This document shows, piece after piece, positions 1 to 7,756 of a stretch of DNA of 64,000 bases. How positions within the stretch are numbered: the first letter of the stretch is position 1; each line of letters begins with the position of its first letter. Origin of the DNA: Haliea sp. E1-2-M8 (GTDB lineage: Bacteria > Pseudomonadota > Gammaproteobacteria > Pseudomonadales > Halieaceae); NCBI RefSeq assembly GCF_030649675.1, contig NZ_JAUTDR010000022.1:1-64000 (forward strand), in the 5' to 3' direction. The notes beneath the pieces are model-generated. The model made no database searches, was not told the DNA's origin, and saw only the letters and a list, made by a program, of their open reading frames with translations. The position numbers were made by a program, and so were the translations under genes.

Positions 1-19
1 CAATCCATTTCTACCGGAA

Positions 20-69
20 CTGTAAACCATGTGTCCGGTATGATCTGTAAAGGATGTCTCCGGTACAGA
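20..69. repeat. 25-bp imperfect tandem repeat at the window edge
   Basis: Two adjacent 25-base units (20-44 and 45-69) share CTGTAAA, then ATGT, then TCCGGTA, and differ mainly at the two bases after CTGTAAA and at the unit ends. A further CCGGAA lies just upstream. Repeated TGTAAA..ATGT..CCGGT blocks resemble the ends of some IS481-type insertion sequences, so this may be the edge of a mobile element lying left of the window, next to the tRNA gene. The repeat is seen directly. The IS interpretation is inference, because no transposase is in view. Confidence 0.5.
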
Positions 70-80
70 CCACGAGTTTT

Positions 81-157
81 TGGCGCGCCTGGCACGATTC
101 GAACGTGCGACCGCCTGGTTCGTAGCCAGGTACTCTATCCAGCTGAGCTACAGGCGC
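81..157 (-). tRNA. tRNA-Arg (anticodon ACG)
   Basis: The minus strand folds as a complete 77-nt tRNA. The acceptor stem GCGCCTG pairs with CAGGCGC and is followed by discriminator G and an encoded CCA. The D arm holds AGCTCAGCTGGATAGAG, the anticodon loop is CTACGAA on a CTGG/CCAG stem, and the T arm holds GTTCGAATC. Anticodon ACG (read as ICG after deamination) decodes CGU/CGC/CGA arginine codons. It stands alone, transcribed from the promoter at 171-199. No terminator with a U-tract is obvious before the window edge. Confidence 0.97.
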
Positions 158-170
158 GTTGAGGGGCCGT

Positions 171-199
171 ACTATAGGTAGCGAATCCTTGTTAGTCAA
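171..199 (-). promoter_or_regulatory. Sigma70 promoter of tRNA-Arg
   Basis: On the minus strand, TTGACT (199-194) and TATAGT (176-171) are separated by exactly 17 bases. The -10 ends 13 bases before the mature tRNA 5' end. The stretch after the -10 is GC-rich (ACGGCCCCTC), the kind of discriminator found at stringently controlled stable-RNA promoters. The match to consensus is strong; stringent control is inferred from composition. Confidence 0.8.
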
Positions 200-222
200 G
201 GGCTTGCAGGGCAAAAATCCGG

Positions 223-1911
223 TCAGGCGCCCAGTACGCCGCCGCCAACAGCGCCCCGCCCCGGGGTATCCACCAGTACGCCCGGATTCATCATGCCGCG
301 GGGGTCCAGCACCGCCCGGGCGCCGGCAAACGCGGCCTGGAACAGGGGCGGCACCTGGCGGTCGTAGCCCTGTGGGCGGTGGTCCCGGCCCACCGCGTGG
401 TGGTGGGTTACCGTACCGCCGAGGGCGGTGACAGCCTCGTTGGCCGCCAGCTTGATCTGGCGCCAGCGGCCGAGCATCGCGGCCATGTCGCCGCTGCCGG
501 TGCCGCGCGCGTAGAAGGTGAAATAGGGTGCCGGGCCGTCCGGGTAGACATGAGTGAAGCGGCAGCTGAGCATGCCCTCGGCACCGGTTGCCTCCCGGAT
601 CGCGCGGCCGACGGCTTCCTGTACACCTTGGTAAAGCGCCTCGAACCGGTCCCAGGTAATCGCGGTTTCGAAGGTATCCGCAATCACCCCGCGCGGAGTC
701 AGGTAGTTGCGATAGTAGGGTGCGCGCAGGAACTGGTTGCGCCAGGCTCCGGCCTCACCCTGGCGGTGTTCGCCCTCCTCTGCGCCAGCGCTGCGCAGGG
801 AGCGCTGCGCCGCTTCCCGATCCCACTCACCGCCGTGGTCGGCCATCAGTTCCAGCGCCCGGGTCAGCCAGGCATCCAGCGGATGGTCCGCGGACTCAAA
901 TGCCAGCACCAGCACCGCACTGGTGCCGTCGCCGACACCGTTGATCAGCGCCTCAACCGGATCCAGCAAGCGGCAATTGCTGGGGAACAGTGCGGCCTGG
1001 CTGATGGCGCGCACAGCGCTGCAGGCGCTGGTCATATCGGCAAAGCGGACACTGGCGGAGGCGCGGAACCGCGGCCGGTCCTGTACCCGCATCCAGGCCC
1101 GGGTGATCAGGCCCAGGGTGCCCTCGGAACCGAGCAGCATCCGGTCCGGCGAGGGCCCGGCGCCAGAGCCCGGCAGCCGCCGGCTTTCCAGCAGGCCACT
1201 GGGCGTCAGCATGCGGATGCTCTCGACAAAGTCGTCGATGTGGGTGTACTGGGTGGCGTAGTGGCCCCCGGCGCGGGTGGCGATCCAGCCGCCGAGGGTG
1301 GAAAACTGGAAACTCTGGGGAAAGTGGCGCAGGGTCAATTGGTGCGGCTTCAGCGCGGCTTCCAGTTCCGGACCGAGGGCGCCGCCTTCAATCAGCGCGG
1401 CGCGGCTACTGCGGTCGAGTTCCAGCACCCGGTTCAGATATTGCAGGTCGATGGAGAGCACCAGCCCATAGTCGCCCTGCACCGCCGTTTCCACCCCGCC
1501 GCAAACGCTGGTACCGCCGCCGAAGGGAATCACCGCGGCTGCGGCACTGTCCGCCCAGGCCAGCAGACCCTCGAGCTGGGCTTCGTCCCGCGGGAAGGCC
1601 ACCCAGTCCGGCGGCCGCGGCACGGCGCGCTGCAACATGCGCACCCCGTCGGCGAAGGACTTGCCGTAGGCGTGGGTCAGGCGATCATACGGTGTTGCGG
1701 AGCAGATCGACGCCAGCGCAACCGGCGGCCGGCCGCGGGGGGCAGGCAGCGAAAACTCTTCCAGCCGCGGCGCCGTGACGGCGGCGGAACCCCCGGTGGT
1801 CAGGGCGACCAGCTCCGTCAGCCGGGTCTCCTCAGCGGGGGCCAGCTCCTCGTCCACATAACCCCAGCCCCAGAAACGCAGCTCCCGGCGGTGGGCGAGT
1901 GACTCAGGCAT
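223..1911 (-). CDS. FAD-binding oxidoreductase, alkyldihydroxyacetonephosphate synthase-like
   Basis: A 562-aa flavoprotein of the GlcD/vanillyl-alcohol-oxidase fold, closest by motif to alkyl-DHAP synthase (AGPS), which swaps the acyl chain of acyl-DHAP for a fatty alcohol in ether-lipid synthesis. The N-terminus has the WGWGY motif (about 14-18). The FAD pyrophosphate loop PFGGGTSV is at 129-136, GVIADTFETA at 408-417 and the active-site triple histidine of THHHAVGRDH at 502-511. Start M42 of the longer frame was chosen because it falls just past the stop of the next gene (1923). An extended start would overlap that gene by over 100 bases. A role in ether lipids is inference; related bacterial FAD oxidases with the same fold remain possible. 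Confidence 0.8.
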   Translation of the reverse strand: MPESLAHRRELRFWGWGYVDEELAPAEETRLTELVALTTGGSAAVTAPRLEEFSLPAPRGRPPVALASICSATPYDRLTHAYGKSFADGVRMLQRAVPRPPDWVAFPRDEAQLEGLLAWADSAAAAVIPFGGGTSVCGGVETAVQGDYGLVLSIDLQYLNRVLELDRSSRAALIEGGALGPELEAALKPHQLTLRHFPQSFQFSTLGGWIATRAGGHYATQYTHIDDFVESIRMLTPSGLLESRRLPGSGAGPSPDRMLLGSEGTLGLITRAWMRVQDRPRFRASASVRFADMTSACSAVRAISQAALFPSNCRLLDPVEALINGVGDGTSAVLVLAFESADHPLDAWLTRALELMADHGGEWDREAAQRSLRSAGAEEGEHRQGEAGAWRNQFLRAPYYRNYLTPRGVIADTFETAITWDRFEALYQGVQEAVGRAIREATGAEGMLSCRFTHVYPDGPAPYFTFYARGTGSGDMAAMLGRWRQIKLAANEAVTALGGTVTHHHAVGRDHRPQGYDRQVPPLFQAAFAGARAVLDPRGMMNPGVLVDTPGRGAVGGGVLGA

Positions 1912-1922
1912 CGGCACGCCTG

Positions 1923-2330
1923 CTAGCGGGTGAAGCCGGTTGCGGAATCCATGTACAGGCGCAGTGGCAGGCTGCCATCGTCGCGCAGGTGGATAATCAG
2001 ACCGTAGTGGTCGTTGTCGTAATCCGCCACCCACTCGTAGCGGAAGTCAGGCAGGATGTCCACCGCTTCGGGCCGGCGGCCGATGACGCGCACCTCTTCC
2101 AGCCCGTCAGAGGCCACCCCGACTCGCTCCTTCGGTATTGCGAGGGTGATTTTGCGTTCGCCTTCCATCGCGCCGGGTTCCACCTTGTGCACTGCAGCAC
2201 CGGACTCCGGGTCCAGGTGGCCCTTGACCAGTTCCAGCCAGCCGGTTTCGGAACTCACGGGCTGTGCCAGCGCGGCGGGCGCAATCGCAATGGCGGCGCA
2301 AAAACAGAGGCTACGGGCGAGACGTGACAT
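1923..2330 (-). CDS. Hypothetical exported protein
   Basis: A 135-aa protein I do not recognise. It begins with a clear Sec signal peptide (MSRLARSLCFCAAIAIAPA, cleavage probably after ALA at about 22). The mature part is acidic and short, without cysteines or a lipobox, so it is probably soluble in the periplasm. ATG at 2330 is preceded by GGAGAATACC. It ends 11 bases before the AGPS-like gene on the same strand, so the two are probably co-transcribed. Divergent from the CorC-like gene across a 134-base gap. Confidence 0.7.
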   Translation of the reverse strand: MSRLARSLCFCAAIAIAPAALAQPVSSETGWLELVKGHLDPESGAAVHKVEPGAMEGERKITLAIPKERVGVASDGLEEVRVIGRRPEAVDILPDFRYEWVADYDNDHYGLIIHLRDDGSLPLRLYMDSATGFTR

Positions 2331-2464
2331 GGTATTCTCCAGTATCGTGCGATCAGGGTTGCGGTGCCGCAATCCAGCGATGATAGCGCAGTTTTTCCAG
2401 TACTGCAGATCCCGCGTACCTATCGCCAAATTCTGGCACCAGAATCGGAGCACAAGCACCCGCC

Positions 2465-3556
2465 ATGGGCCTACTGCTACTCGCCATCTTCCTGGCCATC
2501 GCCATTTCCTTTGTCTGCTCGATCGCCGAGGCGGTGCTGCTCAGCGTGACCACCGCGTATACCAGGGTTCTGGAGCAGGAAGGGAGCCCTGCAGGGCGCC
2601 GTCTGCGGCTGTTGAAGCAGGATGTGGACCGCCCCCTGTCCGCGATCCTCACTCTGAACACCATTGCCCATACGGCCGGTGCCACGGTCGCTGGCGCCCA
2701 GGCCGCAATCGTGTTGGGGAGCAATATGCTGGGGGTGTTCTCCGCGGTTCTGACCTTCCTGATCCTGGTGTTCTCGGAAATCATCCCGAAAACCCTGGGC
2801 GCCTATTACTGGCGCCAGCTGGCACCGGTGGTCGCCATTCTGCTGCAGGGCATGATTATTCTGCTCTATCCCTTCGTGCTGATGTCCAACTGGCTGACCA
2901 GCCTGATTGCGCGCGGCAAACCCATCCGCGGCCTGAGCCGCGAGGAATTCGTGGTAATGGCGGAACTGGGTGAGATCGAGGGTGAACTGGCCGACAATGA
3001 GTCGCGCATCCTGCTCAACCTGCTGTCCCTGCGGGATCAGACCGTGAGCTCGGTGATGACACCGCGGCCGGTTCTGTTCAGCCTGCCACAGGACCTGCCG
3101 GTGGAGGAATTTTTCAATAAGCACGGCGACCAGCCCTACTCACGAATCCCCATCTACGGTGACAACCAGGACGAGGTTACCGGCTTTGTCCTGCGCGGTG
3201 AGTTGATGCAGGCTCAGGCCAAGGGTGAGGTGGACAGGACCCTCCGCGAGTTCCGCCGCCAGTTGCCGGCGCTGGTCGGCGCCATCGATTTGCTGCGGGC
3301 CTTCGAGGAACTACTGGCGAAGGACACGCACATGATGCTGGTAGTGGATGAATACGGCGGCGTCGACGGGGTCATCACCCTGGAGGATATTGTCGAAACG
3401 CTGGTAGGCAGGGAAATCGTCGATGAAATTGACCGCACTGCGGATCTGCAAAAGCTGGCGCGCAGACTGGGCGAGCACAGAAACCGGCAGCTGGGGATAA
3501 CGTCAGCGACTTCACCCAAGGTTGAGCCCCCAGAACCGCCGGCGGACTCCGCTTGA
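2465..3556 (+). CDS. CNNM/HlyC-CorC family membrane protein (DUF21 + CBS pair)
   Basis: A 363-aa inner-membrane protein. Residues 1-180 form the DUF21/CNNM membrane domain, with about four hydrophobic segments and the typical ends SEIIPKTLG and REEF near 100 and 160. Two CBS domains follow at about 195-320, with the pattern VSSVMTPRPVLFSL and MLVVDEYGGVDGVITLEDI. The C-terminal CorC/HlyC accessory domain is short or absent, which is a minority layout. The family has been linked to Mg/Co efflux or resistance and, historically, to 'hemolysin'. Substrate is unknown. ATG at 2465 follows a weak purine stretch (GGAGCACAAG) at good distance. It converges with the lipoprotein gene at 3645. Confidence 0.88.
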   Translation: MGLLLLAIFLAIAISFVCSIAEAVLLSVTTAYTRVLEQEGSPAGRRLRLLKQDVDRPLSAILTLNTIAHTAGATVAGAQAAIVLGSNMLGVFSAVLTFLILVFSEIIPKTLGAYYWRQLAPVVAILLQGMIILLYPFVLMSNWLTSLIARGKPIRGLSREEFVVMAELGEIEGELADNESRILLNLLSLRDQTVSSVMTPRPVLFSLPQDLPVEEFFNKHGDQPYSRIPIYGDNQDEVTGFVLRGELMQAQAKGEVDRTLREFRRQLPALVGAIDLLRAFEELLAKDTHMMLVVDEYGGVDGVITLEDIVETLVGREIVDEIDRTADLQKLARRLGEHRNRQLGITSATSPKVEPPEPPADSA

Positions 3557-3593
3557 AGTGGCAAGCCGCACGCAAACGCAGCCGGATATAACC

Positions 3594-3638
3594 GGGCAAC
3601 GCTCGCCCCAAAAACTTTCGTTCTGGTGAGCGTTGCCC
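3594..3638. terminator. Hairpin between convergent genes
   Basis: GGGCAACGCTC (3594-3604) is perfectly complementary to GAGCGTTGCCC (3628-3638). Three further pairs close the loop to about 17 nt. It lies between the stops of the CorC-like gene (plus) and the small lipoprotein (minus), the position of a bidirectional terminator. There is no U-tract on either side, so it may instead protect 3' ends. Confidence 0.55.
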
Positions 3639-3644
3639 CGTGAG

Positions 3645-4010
3645 CTACTGGTTGTTTACGGAATCGTCGACGGCGTCCTCAGCATCGTCCGCCATTTGCC
3701 CTGCCTCATGCTCGGCATCTTCCATCGCCTGCTTGGACTCGTGCATCATGTCTTCGCCGGCCTGCTTGCTGTCATGCATGGCATCGTCCACGGCGTCAGT
3801 AGCATCGTCCCAGGTGTCGCCGGCTGCATCCATGGCGTCATCAGCCGCTGCAGACAATGAACTGCCAGCTTCTTCGGCTTTTTCGCCCATGGTGCTCACG
3901 GCATCGGAAGCGGACTCCTGTGCTTCCTGGGTGTCGTCTTTGCTGCAAGCCGCAAGACCCAAAGTCATCAGCGCTGCCAGTACTGCGCCCGTTATTTTTT
4001 TCGTACTCAT
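3645..4010 (-). CDS. Small acidic Ala/Asp-rich lipoprotein
   Basis: A 121-aa lipoprotein. The signal peptide MSTKKITGAVLAALMTLGLAAC carries a lipobox LAAC at about residue 22 and is followed by SKDD. The rest is low-complexity and acidic, built of loosely repeated 11-14-residue blocks (DAMDAAGDTWDDATDAV, DAMHDSKQAGEDMM, ESKQAMEDAEHEA). These are predicted to be amphipathic helix or coiled coil, reminiscent of entericidin/YtfJ-like or LEA-like envelope proteins. Asp at +2 after Cys is absent, so outer-membrane sorting is expected. Function unknown. It is monocistronic and ends at a convergent hairpin. Confidence 0.78.
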   Translation of the reverse strand: MSTKKITGAVLAALMTLGLAACSKDDTQEAQESASDAVSTMGEKAEEAGSSLSAAADDAMDAAGDTWDDATDAVDDAMHDSKQAGEDMMHESKQAMEDAEHEAGQMADDAEDAVDDSVNNQ

Positions 4011-4092
4011 ACAATGACCCCTTTAAATTGGTTGTATCGTCGTGTCCCGAGAGGACGCTTTGAGACTACACAGCAATGCGTTTGGAGTAAAG

Positions 4093-4132
4093 TGGCAGCC
4101 TGGCAGCCTGGCAGCCGGGCAGCCGGGCCGCC
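4093..4132. repeat. Five tandem 8-bp units (TGGCAGCC type)
   Basis: Three perfect TGGCAGCC units (4093-4116) are followed by GGGCAGCC and GGGCCGCC. They sit in the 130-base gap between the trHb stop and the lipoprotein start. A microsatellite like this can vary by slippage. Here it lies just downstream of the trHb gene on the minus strand and upstream of the lipoprotein promoter region only if that promoter is distant. No function is visible. Confidence 0.75.
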
Positions 4133-4140
4133 GCAGCCGT

Positions 4141-4569
4141 TCAGCCCGCGACAATATCGGCGTGCATCCTGGCGAGGCGCTGCAGCAGCGCATTCTGGGC
4201 ACCCACCGGGACACCTTCGCGCTCCATGGCCCGGATCAGGTCGTCGACCAGGCTGTTGAACTGGGCCGAAGTGATCCCGAGCCGGCGGTGGGTCTCGGTC
4301 ATGGAATCGCCGCTGTAACGACAGGGGCCATCGGCAACCTCGCACAGCTGTTCCACCAGCTTGTTGCGGAAGCGCTCGATGTCAGTATCCGCAAACAGCG
4401 GCAGCACCAGCGGATCTTCGGCGATTTCCCAGAGCAGGCCGGCGACGATACGATCGACACCCGGCATGCCACCCAGGCGTTCGAACAGGGTGCGCTCGCC
4501 GGGAGCCACGGTGCCACAAGCGACCAGCGCCAGAGTCGCCAACAACAGCAGCGTGCGTACTACCCACAT
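4141..4569 (-). CDS. Group 1 truncated haemoglobin, lipoprotein form
   Basis: A 142-aa protein. Residues 1-18 form a lipoprotein signal ending LALVAC (Cys18). The remainder is a 2-on-2 globin: FERLGG at 29-34 (E-R-x-G-G of helix A/B), F67 in helix E, and THRRLGIT with proximal His94 in helix F. Group 1 trHbs bind O2/NO, and a lipid-anchored copy would act in the periplasm. AGGAG lies 6 bases before the ATG. It is the last gene of the operon with DUF3034 (9-base gap), the EAL protein and the cupredoxin. The envelope location is predicted from the lipobox only. Confidence 0.85.
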   Translation of the reverse strand: MWVVRTLLLLATLALVACGTVAPGERTLFERLGGMPGVDRIVAGLLWEIAEDPLVLPLFADTDIERFRNKLVEQLCEVADGPCRYSGDSMTETHRRLGITSAQFNSLVDDLIRAMEREGVPVGAQNALLQRLARMHADIVAG

Positions 4570-4578
4570 GGGCTTCTC

Positions 4579-5409
4579 CTAGCGGTTCAACTGCAGCGAC
4601 AGATACCAGCCACCCTGCCCGGGCAAGCCGGCAATGCTGCCGAGATCGGTCCAGGCCAGCACTGCGGCAAAGCGCTTGCCGGGAAACCAGCCCACAAACA
4701 CATCCGACCAGTCGTCTTCCGCCACCGCAGCGAGATTGTCGGGTTTCTGCCGGTACTCCACGCCCAAAACCCACTGCCGGTTGAGAAAAATTCCGGCAGA
4801 GGCTTCCAGCTCCAGCTCCCGCTCGTCGCCAAAACCCAGCAAACCTGTCTGGTGAGCAGAAGTTGAACGCAGGGTAATGTTAGCAAACAGATTGCGCCCA
4901 AGCAGACCGTTGAGCCACAGCTTGCTGGCGGCCAGATACATATCCACACCGCTGTCCGCAGACGCGCCCAGCGCGGTCGGCACCGCCATGTCGCGGTTGC
5001 GCTTGTACTGCATACCCAGGCTCAACTGGGGCAGGCGGTTGTACACCAGGTCCCCCGCGAGCCGGACTTTGGCGCCGAACACATCCTGGCTTATGGTAAG
5101 ATCCAGCGGCTCCACCTCCAGATGCTGGCGACTGGCGCTGAACTCCAGCCGGTTCTCGACGCCGACACTCACCGAGCGCACGTCGAGCTGGAAGTCATCG
5201 ACACCGACCCGCGTGAGGGACGCTGCGCCGCCCCACTCGCCGCTGTCGCCATAACCGCTGATCACCGCCCAGGGCACAATGCCGCCGCCGGTCTGGCCCT
5301 CGAAGCTGGTCGCTCCCCCGGTTGCCAGCAGCTTGCTGTTTGCCAGGGTTACCGCGGGGAGGCACAGACACAGCAGGGCCGCGAGGCCGCTTCGAATCCA
5401 CTCAGGCAT
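4579..5409 (-). CDS. DUF3034 family outer-membrane beta-barrel protein
   Basis: A 276-aa protein. It has a signal peptide to about residue 23 (ends TLANS), then the opening LLATGGATSFEGQTGGGIVPWA that typifies DUF3034, then alternating amphipathic strands and a terminal aromatic-rich strand (GGWYLSLQLNR). Predicted outer-membrane barrel of about 10-12 strands with no known ligand. ATG at 5409 overlaps the EAL gene stop by 8 bases, showing translational coupling. The same neighbours (cupredoxin, EAL protein) occur with this family in other proteobacteria, as far as I recall. Confidence 0.85.
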   Translation of the reverse strand: MPEWIRSGLAALLCLCLPAVTLANSKLLATGGATSFEGQTGGGIVPWAVISGYGDSGEWGGAASLTRVGVDDFQLDVRSVSVGVENRLEFSASRQHLEVEPLDLTISQDVFGAKVRLAGDLVYNRLPQLSLGMQYKRNRDMAVPTALGASADSGVDMYLAASKLWLNGLLGRNLFANITLRSTSAHQTGLLGFGDERELELEASAGIFLNRQWVLGVEYRQKPDNLAAVAEDDWSDVFVGWFPGKRFAAVLAWTDLGSIAGLPGQGGWYLSLQLNR

Positions 5410-7756
5410 GCTGCTCCTCCGCCAGCGCCCGCACCTGGGGCGGGGGTTCGGCCAGCCAAACCTGCAGGGCCGCGGCCGTCATCGGGCGGGCCAGGTAGTA
5501 GCCCTGCACCGAATCGCAACCCATCTCCTGCAGCAGCCGCAGGGAGGCGAGATTCTCCACCCCTTCAGCCACTACCTTGAGACCCAGGTAGTGGGCCATC
5601 TCGATCGTGGAGCGGACAATTTTCTGGTCGTCACTGTCCTGGTCCAGGCGCAGAATCAGACTCTTGTCGATCTTCAGTTCCTGCACCGGCAACATCTTGA
5701 GCTGGGCCAGGGAGGAGAAACCGGTACCGAAATCGTCGATCGCCAGGCGGATGCCGGCGATTTCAAATTCGCGGATGTTGGCCAGGGCAACGTCCATATC
5801 GGCCATCATCATGGTTTCCGTCACCTCGATGATTATCGCCGAGCTGTCGAGGCCCGAAGCCTGCAGGGAGTCGATGGCGTGGCGCACAAATCCTGCCTGC
5901 AGGATGTCAGCCCCGGAGAGATTGACACAGACGGCGAGCTCAATGCCGGCACGCTCCCAGTCCTGCAGCTGTCGCAATACCTGTTTCAACACAATCACGC
6001 TGATGTCGGTGATGATCCCGGTCTGCTCGGCGACCGGGATGAATTCATCGGGAAAGACTTCGCCCAGCTCGGGGTCGGTCCAGCGCATCAGTGCCTCGAC
6101 CTGCCCTACCCGGTGTGCACCGAGGTCGTACTTGGGTTGGTAGAACACGGTAAAGTTCTCAGCCTCCACTGCGGCCTGCAGGCGGTGGGCCAGGGTAATC
6201 TGGCGCAGGTGTATTTCATCCTGGCCGATCTGATAAACGGACCAGCCCTCACTGGCGCTGCGGGCGTAGCCCAATGCAATCTGCGCCCGGCGCAGCAATT
6301 CGTCAAATTGCTGCCCATGCTGGGGCGCGAATACAAAACCCATCAGCGGCTCCAGGCGTACGGGCACACCATCAATCAGCAGCGGCGCGGCAAAGTCACC
6401 GCGCAGCTTCAGCACCACGGTATCCACCCCGGCGTGTGTGAGGTCATCGAAAAACAGCAGGATCTGCGAGTCCGCGACTCTGGCCGCGATGTCGCCGCGG
6501 CGCAGGCTGGCATTGATACGCTCGGCAATTTGCTGCAGGACGCTATCGCTGAACCCGCTGCCGTAGAGGTCAGTAAGCTGTTGCAGATTCTCCAGCTCCA
6601 GCAGCCCCATCGCGAACTGATTGCGCTGGGGGCTCTCGCTCAGCCGATTGTTGAACACCGAGTTGATGTAATAGCGATTGGGGAGCTGCGTCAGCATATC
6701 GTGCTGGGCCTGGTGGCGGATGCGCGCTTCCCGCTCGGACACGGTGTCCTGCATCAAATTGAGAGTATCGGCAAGCATGCCAAACTCCGCGCCCGCCGCC
6801 AGATCGATTCGCCGCGAGTAGTTGCCGTCAGTAATGCGGCGGGCGGCGTTGACGAGCGTATAGATCGGCTGGGTGACGCTGCGGGCAATCACCAGTGCGG
6901 TCAAGCCGGCCAGGCCCAGCGCAACAAAACCGATGATCAGCATTTGCTGACGCAGGGGCTGATAATTGTTCAGCGCCTGCTGCAGGGACTGCGACAACAA
7001 TGCCACCAGTTGGTGCCCGTCTTCCTGCAGCAGGTCGACCTCCCGGCTCAGCCAACGCTGCTGCGAGAGACTGCCGGCAAGCTGCACTGCCATGTCGGAT
7101 GAGGAATCGCGAGGCTGCAGACCACCTGTGAGGCTGGCCGGCAGGGTGGACTGCAGCAGCCTGGCACTGCGCCCGGCAGCGTAGCCCACCAGGGTGATAT
7201 CGGCATTGGTAATGGACCGCAGCTCTTCCAGCATGGAGCTGTCGACCGCCGTGCCGAGCCCGACCCAGCCCAGCAGGTCCGGCGCCTGCACGGGCACCAG
7301 TACCAACTGAAACGGTTGCTCGTCGAGCAGGACCAAAGTGGCGGCGGCCTGGGTACTGCCAGCCTCTACCACGGCGCGCGCGCTGTCGGGCAAGCGCTCG
7401 ATCGGGTGGGTGCTCAGCAGCACCTCGCCCTCCCGGGACAACATGAGCACGAAGTCCGCGTTGATGCGCTCGCCGTGGTTGGCGAGCGCGCTGAGCATGG
7501 TGGCCTCCTCCCCCGTGGCCAGCGCACGCTTGAACGCGAAATCTCCGGCCACCAGCTCGGCACGGTTGCGCAGCTGCTCCCGGTCGTCCTGCAACAGGGA
7601 GCGAAACACCCGTTCCACGACCTGAAGCTCGGCACGCACGATATCTTCCACGGCATTGGTCGAGGCGCGCATGACCGCAAGCAGACTGCTCGCCAGCGTT
7701 ACCGCGAGCAGGCCCACAATGAGCAGCAGGAGCTTATTGCGGAAGCTGGTTCGCAT
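5402..7756 (-). CDS. Membrane c-di-GMP phosphodiesterase (HAMP, degenerate GGDEF, EAL)
   Basis: About 784 aa (numbering here from the upstream TTG at 7765). TM1 is at 11-31, a periplasmic sensor domain at 35-272, TM2 at 275-295, HAMP at 296-350, GGDEF at 351-510 and EAL at 525-770. The GGDEF signature is lost (ADSQI at 431-435), so cyclase activity is not expected. The EAL site is intact: E557-A-L, N615, E647, DDFGTG 677-682, K700, E734. It should hydrolyse c-di-GMP in response to a periplasmic cue. The start overlaps the cupredoxin stop. ATG 7756 was preferred over GTG 7759 and TTG 7765, although no strong RBS is seen for any of them. Confidence 0.9.
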   Translation of the reverse strand: MRTSFRNKLLLLIVGLLAVTLASSLLAVMRASTNAVEDIVRAELQVVERVFRSLLQDDREQLRNRAELVAGDFAFKRALATGEEATMLSALANHGERINADFVLMLSREGEVLLSTHPIERLPDSARAVVEAGSTQAAATLVLLDEQPFQLVLVPVQAPDLLGWVGLGTAVDSSMLEELRSITNADITLVGYAAGRSARLLQSTLPASLTGGLQPRDSSSDMAVQLAGSLSQQRWLSREVDLLQEDGHQLVALLSQSLQQALNNYQPLRQQMLIIGFVALGLAGLTALVIARSVTQPIYTLVNAARRITDGNYSRRIDLAAGAEFGMLADTLNLMQDTVSEREARIRHQAQHDMLTQLPNRYYINSVFNNRLSESPQRNQFAMGLLELENLQQLTDLYGSGFSDSVLQQIAERINASLRRGDIAARVADSQILLFFDDLTHAGVDTVVLKLRGDFAAPLLIDGVPVRLEPLMGFVFAPQHGQQFDELLRRAQIALGYARSASEGWSVYQIGQDEIHLRQITLAHRLQAAVEAENFTVFYQPKYDLGAHRVGQVEALMRWTDPELGEVFPDEFIPVAEQTGIITDISVIVLKQVLRQLQDWERAGIELAVCVNLSGADILQAGFVRHAIDSLQASGLDSSAIIIEVTETMMMADMDVALANIREFEIAGIRLAIDDFGTGFSSLAQLKMLPVQELKIDKSLILRLDQDSDDQKIVRSTIEMAHYLGLKVVAEGVENLASLRLLQEMGCDSVQGYYLARPMTAAALQVWLAEPPPQVRALAEEQHA

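Noticed and set aside
5279-7102. 607-codon frame antisense to the EAL protein
   Set aside because: Only a GC-skew artefact of codon positions; the EAL gene has intact motifs.
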